The position numbers and the translations under genes are program-made. From positions 167,121 to 231,120 of the forward strand of contig CALMII010000003.1 of the NCBI GenBank assembly GCA_937864115.1: 64,000 nucleotides of DNA, given 5' to 3'. Source of the DNA: an uncultured Steroidobacter sp. Lineage in GTDB: Bacteria; Pseudomonadota; Gammaproteobacteria; Steroidobacterales; Steroidobacteraceae. Under the pieces are notes generated by a model, which searched no databases, was not told the origin of the DNA, and saw only the letters and a program-made list of their open reading frames with translations. Below are positions 33,369-41,400 of the stretch, piece after piece (within the stretch, counting starts at the first letter, position 1; every line of letters begins with the position of its first letter).

Positions 33369-33578
33369 TCAATCGTCCTGCCGAGATTCCTCCGGCCTGA
33401 CCGTGTTCTTCTGCTCCCATTCGATGACCGATGAGAGCGGATACAGGATGGCGCCGCCGACCTTCACGTAGGGCGGGCCCTTGCGCTGATACCTCCACTG
33501 CTTCAGCGTGCCGACCGTCACCTGGTCTTTGAGCCTGGTGCACAGTTCCCGCGGCGTCAGATGAAGTTCGTCGCTCAA
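33369..33578 (-). CDS. AlpA/excisionase-like HTH protein
   Basis: 69 residues from TTG 33578, overlapping the RecA-like ATPase stop (TTGA). LTPRELCTRLKDQVTVGTLKQWRYQRKGPPYVKVGGAILYPLSSVIEWE is the winged MerR-like fold of AlpA/Xis regulators. It lies just upstream of the DGR targets and may regulate transcription or, less likely, aid excision. Confidence 0.75.
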   Translation of the reverse strand: MSDELHLTPRELCTRLKDQVTVGTLKQWRYQRKGPPYVKVGGAILYPLSSVIEWEQKNTVRPEESRQDD

Positions 33579-34801
33579 AACAGCGGCTTCCTGGTTGCCG
33601 GCTTCTGCGCGACCGGCGCCGCTGTTGGCGCTGGCGTCCGCGTCGATGCGGGCTCACGCGGCGCGGTATGCGAGGCAGAAGCCGCCGGTCGTGCCGTGCG
33701 TGCGGCCTGCTGACCAGCGCTCGGGGTTCTCGTTGCGCCCTGAGTGGCTGGCGCCGCAGCAGGTTTCTGCGCGGGCGGCGATGCAGGCTGCTGAGCCGCT
33801 GGCTGTGCTGCCGGCGGCGGTGTGGCGTTTCGTCCGCGTTCGGCCTGAGCGGCGATCACTGCGGCAGCATCGTTACCGCCGCCGTTACCGGATTCCTCGG
33901 CCTTCAGTTCGTCGAATCCCTTTGCGGATGCGATCAGCGTCTTGTGGAACTCCTCGCCCAGAGCAGACTGGATGTCCGCCGGCGTCTTGGCCCAGCACGC
34001 CTCGACATGCGTAACGCCACCCTCTGCATTGCTCAGCAGCCGGTTGCGGTAACTCTCGACCTTCGGATCCAGTTGCAGGGCGCCATCGACCCAGTCGCGC
34101 ACCTGCTTGCCGTCGTCAGCCGTGATGTAGCCCTCCTTCCGGCCGAGGATGTTCCGCAGCGCGCCAGGGCACTTGATGACGGTCTGGCGCGTGCCTTCGT
34201 CGTGCATCATGAGCGAGGCAGTCATTTCGAAGAGGAAGTTCTTCTCCTGAATCGGCTGCAGGCCGAGCGGCACGTAGACGGTTTTCTCGCGACCATCGAC
34301 CATCGCCTTCTCGGGCTTGTCCTTCTCGCGTGCGCGGCAGCACACGACGATGTGCATGTCGCTCTGCAGCAGCACGTTCATGAAGCGCTTGTGCTCGGCC
34401 TTCGCCTTGTTCCACATGCCCTTGTTCGCGTCCGCGATCTCGGTGCAGCCGCCGGTTCCTTCCCACTCGTGCGACGCACTGTCGACAACCAGCACTTCGA
34501 TGCCGGCGCGCTCCCATTCTCGGATCGCCTGGATATACCGGTCCGGGCTGAAGGGCGCATGCAGGTCGGCGATCAGGAACGGTTCGTTGGTCGGCTGCGT
34601 CGCATTGGCGAGCACGTCCGCATTCAGCGAACCGCGGCGGTTCTCGGTATCGAGGAACCCGACCTTTGATGCATCGTAGTTCGCGAGCCCGTAAGCGAAG
34701 TGAATCGCCGTGACAGTCTTGCCGCTGCCGGACACGCCGCAGAATGCGATGACGAGTCGCGCGCCCTCGCGCACTGCCTTTCTGATCGTAATGACGCCCA
34801 T
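33575..34801 (-). CDS. RecA-like ATPase (Sak4-type recombination protein)
   Basis: 408 residues. Walker A FCGVSGSGKTVT at about residue 20 and Walker B IEVLVVDSASHEW. The core of 280 residues matches phage RecA-like ATPases of the Sak4 group, which promote single-strand annealing. The last 100 residues are Ala/Pro/Gln/Thr low complexity ending KPLF, a possible SSB-interaction or flexible tail. Works with the RecE-like nuclease and SMC-like ATPase in the same operon. Confidence 0.75.
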   Translation of the reverse strand: MGVITIRKAVREGARLVIAFCGVSGSGKTVTAIHFAYGLANYDASKVGFLDTENRRGSLNADVLANATQPTNEPFLIADLHAPFSPDRYIQAIREWERAGIEVLVVDSASHEWEGTGGCTEIADANKGMWNKAKAEHKRFMNVLLQSDMHIVVCCRAREKDKPEKAMVDGREKTVYVPLGLQPIQEKNFLFEMTASLMMHDEGTRQTVIKCPGALRNILGRKEGYITADDGKQVRDWVDGALQLDPKVESYRNRLLSNAEGGVTHVEACWAKTPADIQSALGEEFHKTLIASAKGFDELKAEESGNGGGNDAAAVIAAQAERGRNATPPPAAQPAAQQPASPPAQKPAAAPATQGATRTPSAGQQAARTARPAASASHTAPREPASTRTPAPTAAPVAQKPATRKPLF

Positions 34802-34828
34802 GAGTCCTCTCGTGTTGCTGAATTCGGG

Positions 34829-36217
34829 TTAGATCGTGTTCACTTCCAGATCGTGGTTCGCGACGCGCGACACCACGAACTGCAGGTTCTTCTCCTGAAG
34901 CGCACGCTCCCGGAAAGCCTCATAATTCTCGTCATCCATGAGTTCGAGCCCGTCGACGCAGATCAGGCCGAGGCGACCTGCGCGCAGCTTGGCAATCTCA
35001 ATTGCGATGTCCGTTTTCTGCGCAGTGTTGAGGCGATCGAAGGCAACGCCATCGCGGTACAGCTGTTTGTCGCGCAGCTCAAGGCCAGGAATGGGCAGCG
35101 ACTTCAGCAGGTCGAGCTTGTAAGCATCGATCTCTTTCAGCGCCTGCGTCTGCGCGGCGGCTTCCTCTTCCAGCACGGACAGTTCGGCCTCCATCTGCTC
35201 GATGGTCTTTAGCGCTTGGACACGCCGGGCGGACTCATCGCGGTTCGATCGGATGGCGGTCAACTGAGCCTGCAGCGGCTCCTTCACCGCGGCATGGTCT
35301 TCCAACGTGATCTGACGCTGCTGGCCGGCGAGTTCCGCAATCTCGCGGAACTCCGCCGTTTTCGCTTCGGCATCGGCGGCACGATGCTCACGGCGCGCAG
35401 CGATGCAGGCCTGAATTTCGGCAATGCGGTTCTGCAGACCAGTGATCTGTCCCTGATAGACCTCGATGTCTAGGTCCGCTGCGGCTTTGATGTCGGCGAC
35501 CTCCTTGTCGTTGGCCGCCTTGAGGCTCGACAGCTTGGTGTCGATGCGGCTCAGTTCGGCATCGCGCTCTTCCTCAAGTGCGGCAATCTGTGCCTCGATG
35601 TCATCCTCGCCCCCGAGAGCCGCGCCAGACTCCTCCGGCAGCAACTCGCGAAGCTGCTTGATCGTCTTCTTCTTCTCGTCGACGGCCCGATTCGTGCCGG
35701 TGCGAGCCTCGAAGATCTGGCCGCGCGTCGTGTCGATCGCGTAGAGACCATGAACGCCGGGGATCTGCTTCACCTGGAACCCGGCAATCTCGGTCAGCTG
35801 ACCATAGTCGACGTCGAGCGGCATGGTCTCCAGCAGAATCTTGATCCGGTCCGCCGGCTTCGCCTTCAGCAGTTCGACCGGGTTGTTCGACAGTTGGTCG
35901 ATCAACGACTGGACAATCTCGGCTGGTCGCGGCTGGACCTTTCGCCCGACGCGGACCTCGACATCCGTCTTCTCGGGCTGGATGCGCTTGCGCAGCATCA
36001 TGCCGTCGTCCAGTTCGAGGACGATCTCACCCTCCTTCGATCCTTCTCGCAGCAGCGTGGCGTCATGCCCTTTGATCCCGATCGCCTGGATGCCGGAAAT
36101 GATGCTGGACTTGCCGTGACCGTTGCGGCCCGTGATCTCGGTGAAGCCCTTGCCCGGCTCGAACTCGAACTCGTCGAATCCGAGTACGTTCTTGAACTTG
36201 ATTCGCGTGACTTTCAT
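34829..36217 (-). CDS. SMC/SbcC-like recombination ATPase
   Basis: 462 residues from ATG 36217. Starts MKVTRIKFKNVLGFDEFEFEPG with Walker A EITGRNGHGKSS. The middle is coiled coil (about 200-390: AQIAALEEERDAELSRIDTKL...) and the C-terminus has a Walker B-like strand (GLICVDGLELMDDENYEAF). Such short ABC-type ATPases pair with phage exonucleases. It overlaps the RecE-like gene by ATGA. The long N-terminal extension in the open frame was rejected. Confidence 0.8.
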   Translation of the reverse strand: MKVTRIKFKNVLGFDEFEFEPGKGFTEITGRNGHGKSSIISGIQAIGIKGHDATLLREGSKEGEIVLELDDGMMLRKRIQPEKTDVEVRVGRKVQPRPAEIVQSLIDQLSNNPVELLKAKPADRIKILLETMPLDVDYGQLTEIAGFQVKQIPGVHGLYAIDTTRGQIFEARTGTNRAVDEKKKTIKQLRELLPEESGAALGGEDDIEAQIAALEEERDAELSRIDTKLSSLKAANDKEVADIKAAADLDIEVYQGQITGLQNRIAEIQACIAARREHRAADAEAKTAEFREIAELAGQQRQITLEDHAAVKEPLQAQLTAIRSNRDESARRVQALKTIEQMEAELSVLEEEAAAQTQALKEIDAYKLDLLKSLPIPGLELRDKQLYRDGVAFDRLNTAQKTDIAIEIAKLRAGRLGLICVDGLELMDDENYEAFRERALQEKNLQFVVSRVANHDLEVNTI

Positions 36218-37059
36218 CGCTGTACCCAGTTCGGAAGTTGAAGTTTCTGGATGGTGTGTCCGTAGTCGGGATACTCGCCGCGCTGGCGACATTCGAGGAT
36301 CCGCAAGAAGTCGCGCCGCGCCGTGACGCGCGCACGCTCGATCATTTCCTCGTCCGCGTAGTAAATGCCGACCGCGAAGGGCCATTCCTTCTCGATCGCG
36401 ATCCAGACGAACTGAGAGGGGCGGACACGGTAGGCGGAATGCAGCACATCGAAGTACCAGGCCGGCTGCAGGTCGTATCTGAACTTAGCGGCATCACGGC
36501 CGAACGCGTCCGGACTCGCGTCCGTGGTCGACTTCACGTCGATCACGATGCCGCCATCGATATCACCGATCCGGTAGTCGAGACGGCACTTTATGAGCGC
36601 GCCCGTTTCAGGGTCCGGCGCGAAAAAGGACTGTTCAGAGACGCCGCCGGTCAGCAGCCCTGACGCAACCGGATGCCGGTGAGCTTCGTCGCGCACCTTG
36701 ATGCATGCGTCATACTGCTGCGCAGTCAGCAGCGTCTTGCCGGCATTGGCAGCCGCATACGCGGCGTGCGCTTCCTTGTCGGCATTCGAGCGATGCGGAA
36801 GATCCAGCGCCATGAAGAACTCGGTCTCGAACAGGTCGGGCTCGAGAATCGCGCGGTGGATCGCATTGCCAAGCAACAGCGCGGGTGTACTCGGCTGGCG
36901 CACGCGGTTCGGATCGACGTATTCAGCCCAGTAGTGGCGGTCGGACCGCTCCGCGATGCAATCCAGATGCGACTTCGAGGTGCCTGGAGCATCGTGGTAC
37001 TGCTCGTTCGTCATCTCGACGTAGCCGAACAGTTCACGCTCTTCGAGTACGGCAACCAT
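36214..37059 (-). CDS. RecE/exonuclease VIII-like nuclease
   Basis: 281 residues from the second ATG of a pair (37059), which is better spaced from GGGAGGA. PD-(D/E)xK core: KSHLDCIAERSDRHYWAEY, GNAIHRAILEPD, then CRLDYRIGDI and IVIDVKSTTDAS (catalytic Asp, Asp-x-Lys). This is the RecE-type domain that degrades 5' strands for annealing. Together with the two ATPases it makes a phage recombination set. Confidence 0.85.
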   Translation of the reverse strand: MVAVLEERELFGYVEMTNEQYHDAPGTSKSHLDCIAERSDRHYWAEYVDPNRVRQPSTPALLLGNAIHRAILEPDLFETEFFMALDLPHRSNADKEAHAAYAAANAGKTLLTAQQYDACIKVRDEAHRHPVASGLLTGGVSEQSFFAPDPETGALIKCRLDYRIGDIDGGIVIDVKSTTDASPDAFGRDAAKFRYDLQPAWYFDVLHSAYRVRPSQFVWIAIEKEWPFAVGIYYADEEMIERARVTARRDFLRILECRQRGEYPDYGHTIQKLQLPNWVQR

Positions 37060-37247
37060 CATTCCTCCCCGCGCTGGTCTTTTGTGACCCGCTGCCAGTT
37101 GTTGGGACGCCAGACGCGCGGATTCACTTCGCATGGCGCGACTTCATGACCGACGCGAAGCGCGACGTAGCAGCGCCGACGTCGGATCACGAACTGCGGC
37201 GCCTTGTCGGCGCAGGGCGCCGCAGGCCTGTGAGCGGGCTTGCGCAA
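37059..37247 (-). CDS. Small basic protein, 62 aa
   Basis: From TTG 37247, 2 nt after the previous stop, with GGAG 8 nt before; ends TGATG at the nuclease start. Very basic with one Cys pair (VIRRRRCYVALRVGHEVAPCEVNPRVWRPNNWQRV). The tight fit on both sides supports it, but the start is weak. Function unknown. Confidence 0.4.
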   Translation of the reverse strand: MRKPAHRPAAPCADKAPQFVIRRRRCYVALRVGHEVAPCEVNPRVWRPNNWQRVTKDQRGEE

Positions 37248-37249
37248 GG

Positions 37250-37666
37250 CTATTGCTCCACCACAGGCTGTGCGGCCCGATGCGCACTGCGAGAGGACTC
37301 CAAAATCGGGAGGTTCGCTTCGGTCGGCACGTAGATCACCTCGCGTTGCGGGCTGCCAGCAACCTTGTCGATCCACAAGTAGCGCAGGTATTCGTCGTGC
37401 CCCCTCAGACCATCGGCGACGATGCGATTCGCTTCCGCAACGCCCTTGGCCCGCTCGATCTCAGCATCCGCGAACATTTTTGCGGAATCCCGCTTCGCCT
37501 GCGCTTCGAGCACAGCAATCTTCCGGTTCTGCTCTGCCCGGTTGAACTCCGCCTCGCCGGCGAGGCGTGCCGACCACACGTTGTAGTTCGGGCATCCCCA
37601 CATGCCCAACGCGACGAAGAAGGACAGGATCATCAATCCGACAAGACCCACGCTCAGTTCTTTCAT
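37250..37666 (-). CDS. Membrane-anchored protein with SPFH-tail-like region
   Basis: 138 residues from ATG 37666, with GGGAG upstream. Residues 5-27 are a membrane helix (LSVGLVGLMILSFFVALGMW). The rest is a charged helix (EAEFNRAEQNRKIAVLEAQAKRD...AEIERAKGVAEANRI) followed by WIDKVAGSPQREVIYVPTEANLPIL. This is the C-terminal part of band-7/prohibitin proteins without the SPFH domain. It may act at the host membrane, where such phage proteins have been linked to lysogenic or exclusion functions; unproven here. Confidence 0.6.
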   Translation of the reverse strand: MKELSVGLVGLMILSFFVALGMWGCPNYNVWSARLAGEAEFNRAEQNRKIAVLEAQAKRDSAKMFADAEIERAKGVAEANRIVADGLRGHDEYLRYLWIDKVAGSPQREVIYVPTEANLPILESSRSAHRAAQPVVEQ

Positions 37667-37667
37667 T

Positions 37668-37901
37668 TCATGCTCCCAACTGTTGTTGCCCAATCAAACA
37701 TTCCCGATGCCCCCACATCATTCGCACATGCGAGTAGTCATCCCGTGATGGATCGGTCTCGGTTGATCCGAGATTGATCAGATACGGGACTGCCTCGAAC
37801 TCGGTCATCACAAAGACTTCGGTCGCGTGACGATCACAGCACTCGCATGGCCCGAACTTGACGGACGAGTGGCGTGTGCTCCTCATGCGGTACGCGAACA
37901 C
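37668..37901 (-). CDS. Small Cys-rich protein
   Basis: 77 residues from GTG 37901, or 72 from ATG 37886. CECCDRHATEVFVMTEFEAVPYLINLG suggests a metal-binding knuckle. Lies in the string of small early genes with 1-2 nt gaps. Function unknown. Confidence 0.45.
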   Translation of the reverse strand: MFAYRMRSTRHSSVKFGPCECCDRHATEVFVMTEFEAVPYLINLGSTETDPSRDDYSHVRMMWGHRECLIGQQQLGA

Positions 37902-37903
37902 GG

Positions 37904-38320
37904 TCAGCGATACTCCGCATCGTCATCAATCGTCGTGATGGCGCCATTCATAGTGAGTCCGATCTGCCACCCATCCCGCTCGGCTTCTGCGGTGCGCTCC
38001 CACATAACGGCGCAGTCCTCGGCGAAGTCGGCGCGCATGCGCAGCGTTTCGTTCTCCTCGGCAAGCGCGACGGCTGCCTGGGCGAGTTGGCGAATTGCGA
38101 TCGCATCCCAGCGTCGAACGGCAGCGGCGAGCGCAGGGCCATTCACGATTTCTGTTCCAGTGCGCCGCGGATTCGGGACCGACACCAGTCCGCCGCCTTC
38201 GCACGAAACGCAGCGGCCGAACTCATGCGAACCCCAACCACCGCATGCGCCGCACTCGCGTACGAGGATCGGGCCGAAGTAGTTGCGCGGGCCGATGAAT
38301 GGAGGTTCGGATGGGGTCAT
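37904..38320 (-). CDS. Zinc-knuckle protein, early operon
   Basis: 138 residues from ATG 38320. CGACGGWGSHEFGRCVSCEGGG is a DnaJ-type zinc knuckle repeated twice (CxxCxGxG-like), followed by a helix (AALAAAVRRWDAIAIRQLAQAAVALAEENETLRM). A protein that binds zinc and may bind nucleic acid. Function unknown. Confidence 0.5.
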   Translation of the reverse strand: MTPSEPPFIGPRNYFGPILVRECGACGGWGSHEFGRCVSCEGGGLVSVPNPRRTGTEIVNGPALAAAVRRWDAIAIRQLAQAAVALAEENETLRMRADFAEDCAVMWERTAEAERDGWQIGLTMNGAITTIDDDAEYR

Positions 38321-38333
38321 GACGATGCTCAGT

Positions 38334-38738
38334 TCAGACCGAGGACGCCGGGTAGTGTGGGGTCGGCGTCGGATCGCGATGAAAACTAGGCAGCCCCCAT
38401 CGCGACGCTCGCCCCTCCCTGCGGGCGGCGATGTCCTCTGCGCACTTGCCGTGCGGAAAACGCCTCGCGTGCTCCCTCTCCGTGGCGGAGACGATCGCGT
38501 TGCAGGTTCGCTCAACGCAGTGCATGGACGCGTCATCCATGTAGTGCGCGAGCATCGCGAGCCTGAATGCGGTGTCGATGGAATGGCCCGCATTGATGAG
38601 AGCGGCTGCGACCTCGGGCTTCGCGTTCGGGCAGCCTAAGGCTGCGAGGCGCATCGCCAGGGCGGCGCGGTTGACGGAGCCATTCTTCCGGATGATGTCG
38701 GGAAACTTCTCGATCGGAAATTCGCTTCGCGGATACAT
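38334..38738 (-). CDS. Hypothetical early protein
   Basis: 134 residues with strong ribosome site CAGGAGG. Two internal similar helical stretches (AALAMRLAALGCPNAKPEVAAALINAG, IDTAFRLAMLAHYMDDASM). No family recognised. Second gene of the leftward operon that contains the recombination set and the DGR. Confidence 0.55.
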   Translation of the reverse strand: MYPRSEFPIEKFPDIIRKNGSVNRAALAMRLAALGCPNAKPEVAAALINAGHSIDTAFRLAMLAHYMDDASMHCVERTCNAIVSATEREHARRFPHGKCAEDIAARREGRASRWGLPSFHRDPTPTPHYPASSV

Positions 38739-38750
38739 GCCGTCCTCCTG

Positions 38751-38906
38751 TTACCGCTTCGGAAACCACACGAACCGCTGCGAGCCAGCACCAGTGAAAC
38801 CCCAGTGCCGAACATCCTCGCCACGGCGACGCAGTACGCGCGCGCGCTTCGAATGCACGTAGCGGACAGCGCCGATGCCGCGAGAATTCTTTGGCTTGTT
38901 GCTCAT
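38751..38906 (-). CDS. 51-residue basic protein, first gene of leftward operon
   Basis: MSNKPKNSRGIGAVRYVHSKRARVL... with ribosome site GGGAGGCGGC before the ATG at 38906, and a TAA stop at 38753-38751. Arg-rich, so probably nucleic-acid binding. Too short for automatic gene calls but well placed between the operator region and the next gene. Confidence 0.55.
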   Translation of the reverse strand: MSNKPKNSRGIGAVRYVHSKRARVLRRRGEDVRHWGFTGAGSQRFVWFPKR

Positions 38907-38952
38907 GCCGCCTCCCGTTCTGCGCGTTACTCAAATTCGGTACACCTGCAGA

Positions 38953-38970
38953 TTACTCATTTTTGAGTAA
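38953..38970. promoter_or_regulatory. Repressor operator, leftward operon
   Basis: TTACTCATTTTTGAGTAA, a near-perfect member of the operator family, with a half-site TTACTCAAATTCGG at 38927-38940. They lie 20-65 bp upstream of the first leftward gene, so they should control the recombination/DGR operon. Confidence 0.7.
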
Positions 38971-39040
38971 TTCGCAAGCGTTTTCGGTAGCGCCTAGTCA
39001 ATTCCGGTATGTGACCGTCACGACCAGTCAGGACGCAAAA

Positions 39041-39078
39041 TTGCTCATATTTGCGTAAGTGCTCGAATTCGGTACAAT
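39041..39078 (+). promoter_or_regulatory. Operator-overlapped promoter of the small HTH gene
   Basis: Operator TTGCTCATATTTGCGTAA (39041-39058) overlaps TTGCGT (39051-39056), which stands 16 bp from TACAAT (39073-39078). Two copies of AATTCGGTACA (38934-38944 and 39066-39076) flank the control region. Confidence 0.6.
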
Positions 39079-39118
39079 TTCCACTGCGTTCAGTGGCTTG
39101 GAAATTGGGGATCAGACG

Positions 39119-39340
39119 GTGCCGCGCGAGAAATTCTCAAAGGTCTTTCAGCAGCGACTCGACGATATCGAGCGCGATGCGCGCGACCACGGCAGCAGCA
39201 TCACGGCGATCTGCCGTGCGGCGAAGATCTCGCGCGCAACGCCGGATCGCTGGCGTATGGAGGTGCCGAAGACTGTCAAGGTCATCGACGAGATGGAAGC
39301 CGCGCTGGCCAAGCACAAGAAGAAACGCGGTAGCGACTGA
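39119..39340 (+). CDS. Small Cro-like HTH regulator
   Basis: 73 residues from GTG 39119 with GGGG nearby; the longer GTG at 39059 starts inside the promoter and was rejected. SSITAICRAAKISRATPDRWRME is a helix-turn-helix. A short DNA-binding protein opposite the early leftward operon, under an operator-overlapped promoter, is the usual place for a Cro-like switch protein. Whether it binds the palindrome family is a prediction. Confidence 0.65.
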   Translation: MPREKFSKVFQQRLDDIERDARDHGSSITAICRAAKISRATPDRWRMEVPKTVKVIDEMEAALAKHKKKRGSD

Positions 39341-39373
39341 CCCCGATCCGTTCTGCGTTCGACATAAACCAGA

Positions 39374-39402
39374 TTGCTCAAATTTGAGTAATCCAGTATA
39401 AG
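39374..39402 (+). promoter_or_regulatory. Operator-overlapped promoter of replication operon
   Basis: Operator TTGCTCAAATTTGAGTAA (39374-39391) supplies the -35 box TTGCTC, separated by 17 bp from TATAAG (39397-39402). Repressor bound here would shut off the helicase-SSB-primase genes. Confidence 0.75.
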
Positions 39403-39407
39403 CACTG

Positions 39408-39453
39408 CCGCAGCTATTGCGGTTGCTTACGGTCGGGACGTTTTAATCGTCCC
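39408..39453 (+). other. Two hairpins in helicase leader
   Basis: CCGCA-GCTAT-TGCGG (39408-39422) and GGGACG-TTTTAAT-CGTCCC (39435-39453). The second ends 6 nt before the helicase ATG, and no Shine-Dalgarno sequence is visible. They may regulate translation. Confidence 0.5.
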
Positions 39454-39459
39454 AAGCCC

Positions 39460-40920
39460 ATGTTCGAACTGCGCCCTTATCAGCAGGAAGGTGTCTCCGA
39501 CATTCGCACCATGCTCTCGCAGGTGCGGGCCGGTGTGTATGTGTGCCCGACCGGCGCGGGCAAGACGGTTACGTTCGGATGGATAGCGCGATGCGCGGCC
39601 GAGATGGGCACGCGCGTTCAGATCCTCGCTCACCGCGACTCGCTGATAAAGCAGGCTGGCAGGAAGCTGACCGAATACGGCGTCGAGCACGGCATCATCA
39701 TGGCTGGCTACACGCCGAAGCCGCACTGCCCGGTGCAGGTCGGGTCCGTGCAGACGATGGTTCGGCGGATCAAGAAGAATCCGCATCTCTACCAGTTCGA
39801 TCTGGTCATCATCGACGAAGGGCACTTATCGATGGCGAAGTCATACCGTGACATCGTCGACGCCCTTCCAGATGCATCCATCCTGGCCGTAACCGCGACC
39901 CCTTCCCGCCTCGACGGCAAGGGGCTCGGTACGCATGCGGGCGGCTTCTATGACCAGATGGTGCTCGGACCCACGACCCGCGAACTAATCGACATGGGCA
40001 ACCTGGTGCAGCCCGTCGTGTATGCGCCGGCCGAACAGCTCGACTTGTCCGCGGTGAAGATGAAGGGCGGCGACTACGATGCTGAGCAGCTTGCTGCCGT
40101 CGTGGACAGGCCGACCATCACGGGCTCCGCAGTCGAGCATTACCGCCGCATCTGCGATGGCGTCCCGGCGATCGGCTGGTGCGTGAACATCAAGCATGCC
40201 GAGCATGCTGCAGCCGAGTTCAATGCGGCCGGCATCGCCTCGATCGCGCTGCATGGCGAGCACACCGGTGAGGAGCGCGATGCCGCCATGGCTGCGCTGG
40301 AGAGCGGCGAACTCAAGGTCGTTTTCTTCTGCCAACTCCTGGTCGAAGGCGTGGACTGTCCCGCGATCGGCGCCGTCATCATGCTGCGTCCGACCATGTC
40401 GCTGGTCAGCTATCTGCAGGTCATCGGCCGCGGCCTTCGTCCGCATCCGAACAAGAAGGTCTGCTACGTCCTGGATCACGCCGGACTCACGTTCCGGCAC
40501 GGGCTCGCCGACGAAGAGCGCGAATGGACGCTCGACGGTATGCGAAAGCAGAAGCGGAAGAAGAAGGATGCCGGCGCGAATGTCCGCATCGCTCAATGCC
40601 CGGAATGCTTCTGCGTGTTCCCGCCAGCTCCGTTCTGCCCGAACGGTCACGAGATGCCGAAGCGCGAGCGCGAGATCGAGCATGTCGACGGCGAGCTGCA
40701 GGAAATCACGCCGGAAATGGCGGCGCAGATGAAGCGCAGCAAACAGAAAGAGATCACGAAGGCGAAGACGCTGGACGAGTTGAAGGCGCTCGCCGCCAAG
40801 TACGGCTACTCGGAGAAGTGGGCCGAGATCAAGTGGGGATTCAAGGAACGCGCTCGAGAGCGGTTCCAAGGGTCGCGGGACAAATATTTCGAATCACTGT
40901 TTGCGGCGTACGACCGTTGA
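39460..40920 (+). CDS. SF2 helicase (DEAD/DEAH type)
   Basis: 486 residues. Q-like start RPYQQEGVSDIR, Walker A CPTGAGKTV, motif II VIIDEGH (DEGH instead of DEAH), motif III VTATPS, motif VI YLQVIGRGLRP. Residues about 370-410 hold a zinc ribbon (CPECFCVFPPAPFCPNGHE), followed by a charged helical tail (about 430-485). It probably opens or remodels DNA at replication start. The leader carries two hairpins (39408-39453). Confidence 0.88.
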   Translation: MFELRPYQQEGVSDIRTMLSQVRAGVYVCPTGAGKTVTFGWIARCAAEMGTRVQILAHRDSLIKQAGRKLTEYGVEHGIIMAGYTPKPHCPVQVGSVQTMVRRIKKNPHLYQFDLVIIDEGHLSMAKSYRDIVDALPDASILAVTATPSRLDGKGLGTHAGGFYDQMVLGPTTRELIDMGNLVQPVVYAPAEQLDLSAVKMKGGDYDAEQLAAVVDRPTITGSAVEHYRRICDGVPAIGWCVNIKHAEHAAAEFNAAGIASIALHGEHTGEERDAAMAALESGELKVVFFCQLLVEGVDCPAIGAVIMLRPTMSLVSYLQVIGRGLRPHPNKKVCYVLDHAGLTFRHGLADEEREWTLDGMRKQKRKKKDAGANVRIAQCPECFCVFPPAPFCPNGHEMPKREREIEHVDGELQEITPEMAAQMKRSKQKEITKAKTLDELKALAAKYGYSEKWAEIKWGFKERARERFQGSRDKYFESLFAAYDR

Positions 40921-40929
40921 GGAGGATGA

Positions 40930-41376
40930 GTGTCAGATCTCAACAAGGCCATGCTGATCGGCCGGCTCGGCAAGGATCCGGAGGTTCGCTACATGCCGAG
41001 CGGTAAGGCCGTCTGCAATTTCAGCATCGCGACCGGAAAGAAGTGGAACGACAAGCAGACCGGCGAACAGCAACAGCGCACTGAATGGCATAACGTCGTC
41101 ATGTTTGACAAGCTGGCTGAGATCGCCGGCGAGTATCTGCGCAAAGGCAGCCAGTGCTACGTCGAGGGCGAGCTCACAACCCGTAAGTGGCAGGACAAGG
41201 AAGGTCGTGATCGCTACACGACCGAAATCGTGGGCCAATCTCTGCAACTCCTGGGCGGCCGCTCCGACTCCGGTGGTCGTGACAACCAGAATGCCGGCGA
41301 GAGCCGGTCACGACCGGCGCAGGAACGTCGGGCGCCTGTCGATGAGGGAGGGTTCGACTCGGATATCCCGTTCTGA
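40930..41376 (+). CDS. ssb: Single-stranded DNA-binding protein
   Basis: 148 residues from GTG with GAGGAGG. OB fold opening [33 protein letters not shown] with [28 protein letters not shown]; Gly/Arg linker; acidic tip ending DSDIPF, the protein-interaction end that recruits partners. It covers phage single strands in replication and recombination. Confidence 0.95.
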   Translation: MSDLNKAMLIGRLGKDPEVRYMPSGKAVCNFSIATGKKWNDKQTGEQQQRTEWHNVVMFDKLAEIAGEYLRKGSQCYVEGELTTRKWQDKEGRDRYTTEIVGQSLQLLGGRSDSGGRDNQNAGESRSRPAQERRAPVDEGGFDSDIPF

Positions 41377-41400
41377 CGATCAAGCACAGGAGGACGCGCC

